6,242 bases of DNA from Bacteroidales bacterium UBA7574 (GTDB taxonomy: Bacteria > Bacteroidota > Bacteroidia > Bacteroidales > Paludibacteraceae): the NCBI GenBank assembly GCA_002479035.1, contig DLLA01000091.1, positions 1-6,242 of the forward strand, read 5' to 3'. Positions 6,117-6,242 of this stretch are shown here, in pieces (the stretch's first letter is position 1; each line of letters opens with the position of its first letter). The position numbers and the translations under genes are program-made. Below the pieces are notes generated by a model that ran no database searches, was not told the origin of the DNA, and worked only from the letters and a program-made list of their open reading frames with translations.

Positions 6117-6242
6117 TTATTGATTATCTTGTCTTTGTGTTTGATTTTCCAATTGTTTGCGCTCGCGTACCATCTCATCTTGCAGAGTCTGTACGGAGGG
6201 CAGTTCCAACATATATTTGGAGGCAAAAATCTGTTTGTGCTC
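6117..6242 (-). CDS. 3' end of upstream gene, possibly DUF1016/YhcG-like PDDEXK nuclease
   Basis: The last 41 codons and the TAA stop of a gene entering from outside the window. The frame is open to the edge. The tail begins EHKQIFASKYMLELPS, then continues as a charged, Gln-rich helix (DEMVRERKQLEN) ending RQDNQ. A short ASKY...LP...L..E segment at the extreme C-terminus recalls some DUF1016/YhcG-type PDDEXK nucleases of Bacteroidota, but this is recognition from memory on few residues and is weak. The stop is 1 nt from the fusion enzyme's ATG, so it shares that transcript. If it is a nuclease, it would be an accessory gene next to the glycan genes rather than part of the pathway. That it is a real coding end is more certain than its identity. 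Confidence 0.55.
   Translation of the reverse strand, partial: EHKQIFASKYMLELPSVQTLQDEMVRERKQLENQTQRQDNQ

Noticed and set aside
6116..6226. Earlier in-frame start for the fusion enzyme at 6226
   Set aside because: The extra 37 residues (Cys/Trp-rich start) are not family-like and cover the end of the upstream gene. MQAIILAAG at 6115 is the normal N-terminus for the nucleotidyltransferase family.

Overview
The window looks like part of a surface-glycan (capsule, O-antigen or lipo-oligosaccharide) operon from a Bacteroidota bacterium, most likely a gut or oral Bacteroidales. The reasons are protein content and style: a LicD-family transferase, a Bacteroidales-type AlbA_2/Schlafen-like ATPase, an OCD/mu-crystallin protein of the type seen in polysaccharide loci, A-rich leaders without strong Shine-Dalgarno sequences, and GC near 50% by eye. 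The species cannot be named from the sequence. All supportable genes lie on the minus strand, so transcription runs from high to low coordinates.

Layout in transcription order: (1) 6242-6117, the last 41 codons of an upstream gene, possibly a DUF1016/YhcG-like PDDEXK nuclease. (2) 6115-4313, a 600-aa fusion of an N-terminal LicC-like nucleotidyltransferase and a C-terminal HisC/CobD-like PLP enzyme, starting 1 nt after the previous stop. (3) 4312-4133, a 180-bp gap holding a perfect 9-bp hairpin and six contiguous 11-bp repeat units. (4) 4132-3233, an ornithine cyclodeaminase/mu-crystallin family protein with an altered active site. (5) 3236-1380, an AlbA_2/Schlafen-like ATPase with a winged-helix-like tail and an in-frame 21-bp tandem repeat; its start overlaps the previous stop as ATGA. 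(6) 1349-564, a LicD-family phosphotransferase. (7) 571-1, a GT2 glycosyltransferase overlapping LicD by 8 nt and running off the window.

How the genes may work together (inference): the fusion enzyme could make and activate a small amino-alcohol phosphate in one polypeptide. The PLP half would decarboxylate a phospho-amino acid, or aminate a keto phosphate, to give for example ethanolamine-, aminopropanol- or serinol-phosphate. The nucleotidyltransferase half would convert it to the CDP form. LicD would transfer the phospho-amino-alcohol to a sugar, and the GT2 enzyme would help build the glycan. The OCD-like protein would supply or modify a further small amino or imino compound. The AlbA_2 protein is the odd member and could be a regulator of the locus. 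No LicA/LicB choline kinase or transporter is seen here, which fits a made-in-house substituent, though they could lie outside the window.

No RNA genes, insertion sequences, CRISPR arrays or plus-strand genes could be supported. No convincing Bacteroidota promoter (TTTG / TAnnTTTG) was found in the only sizeable gap.
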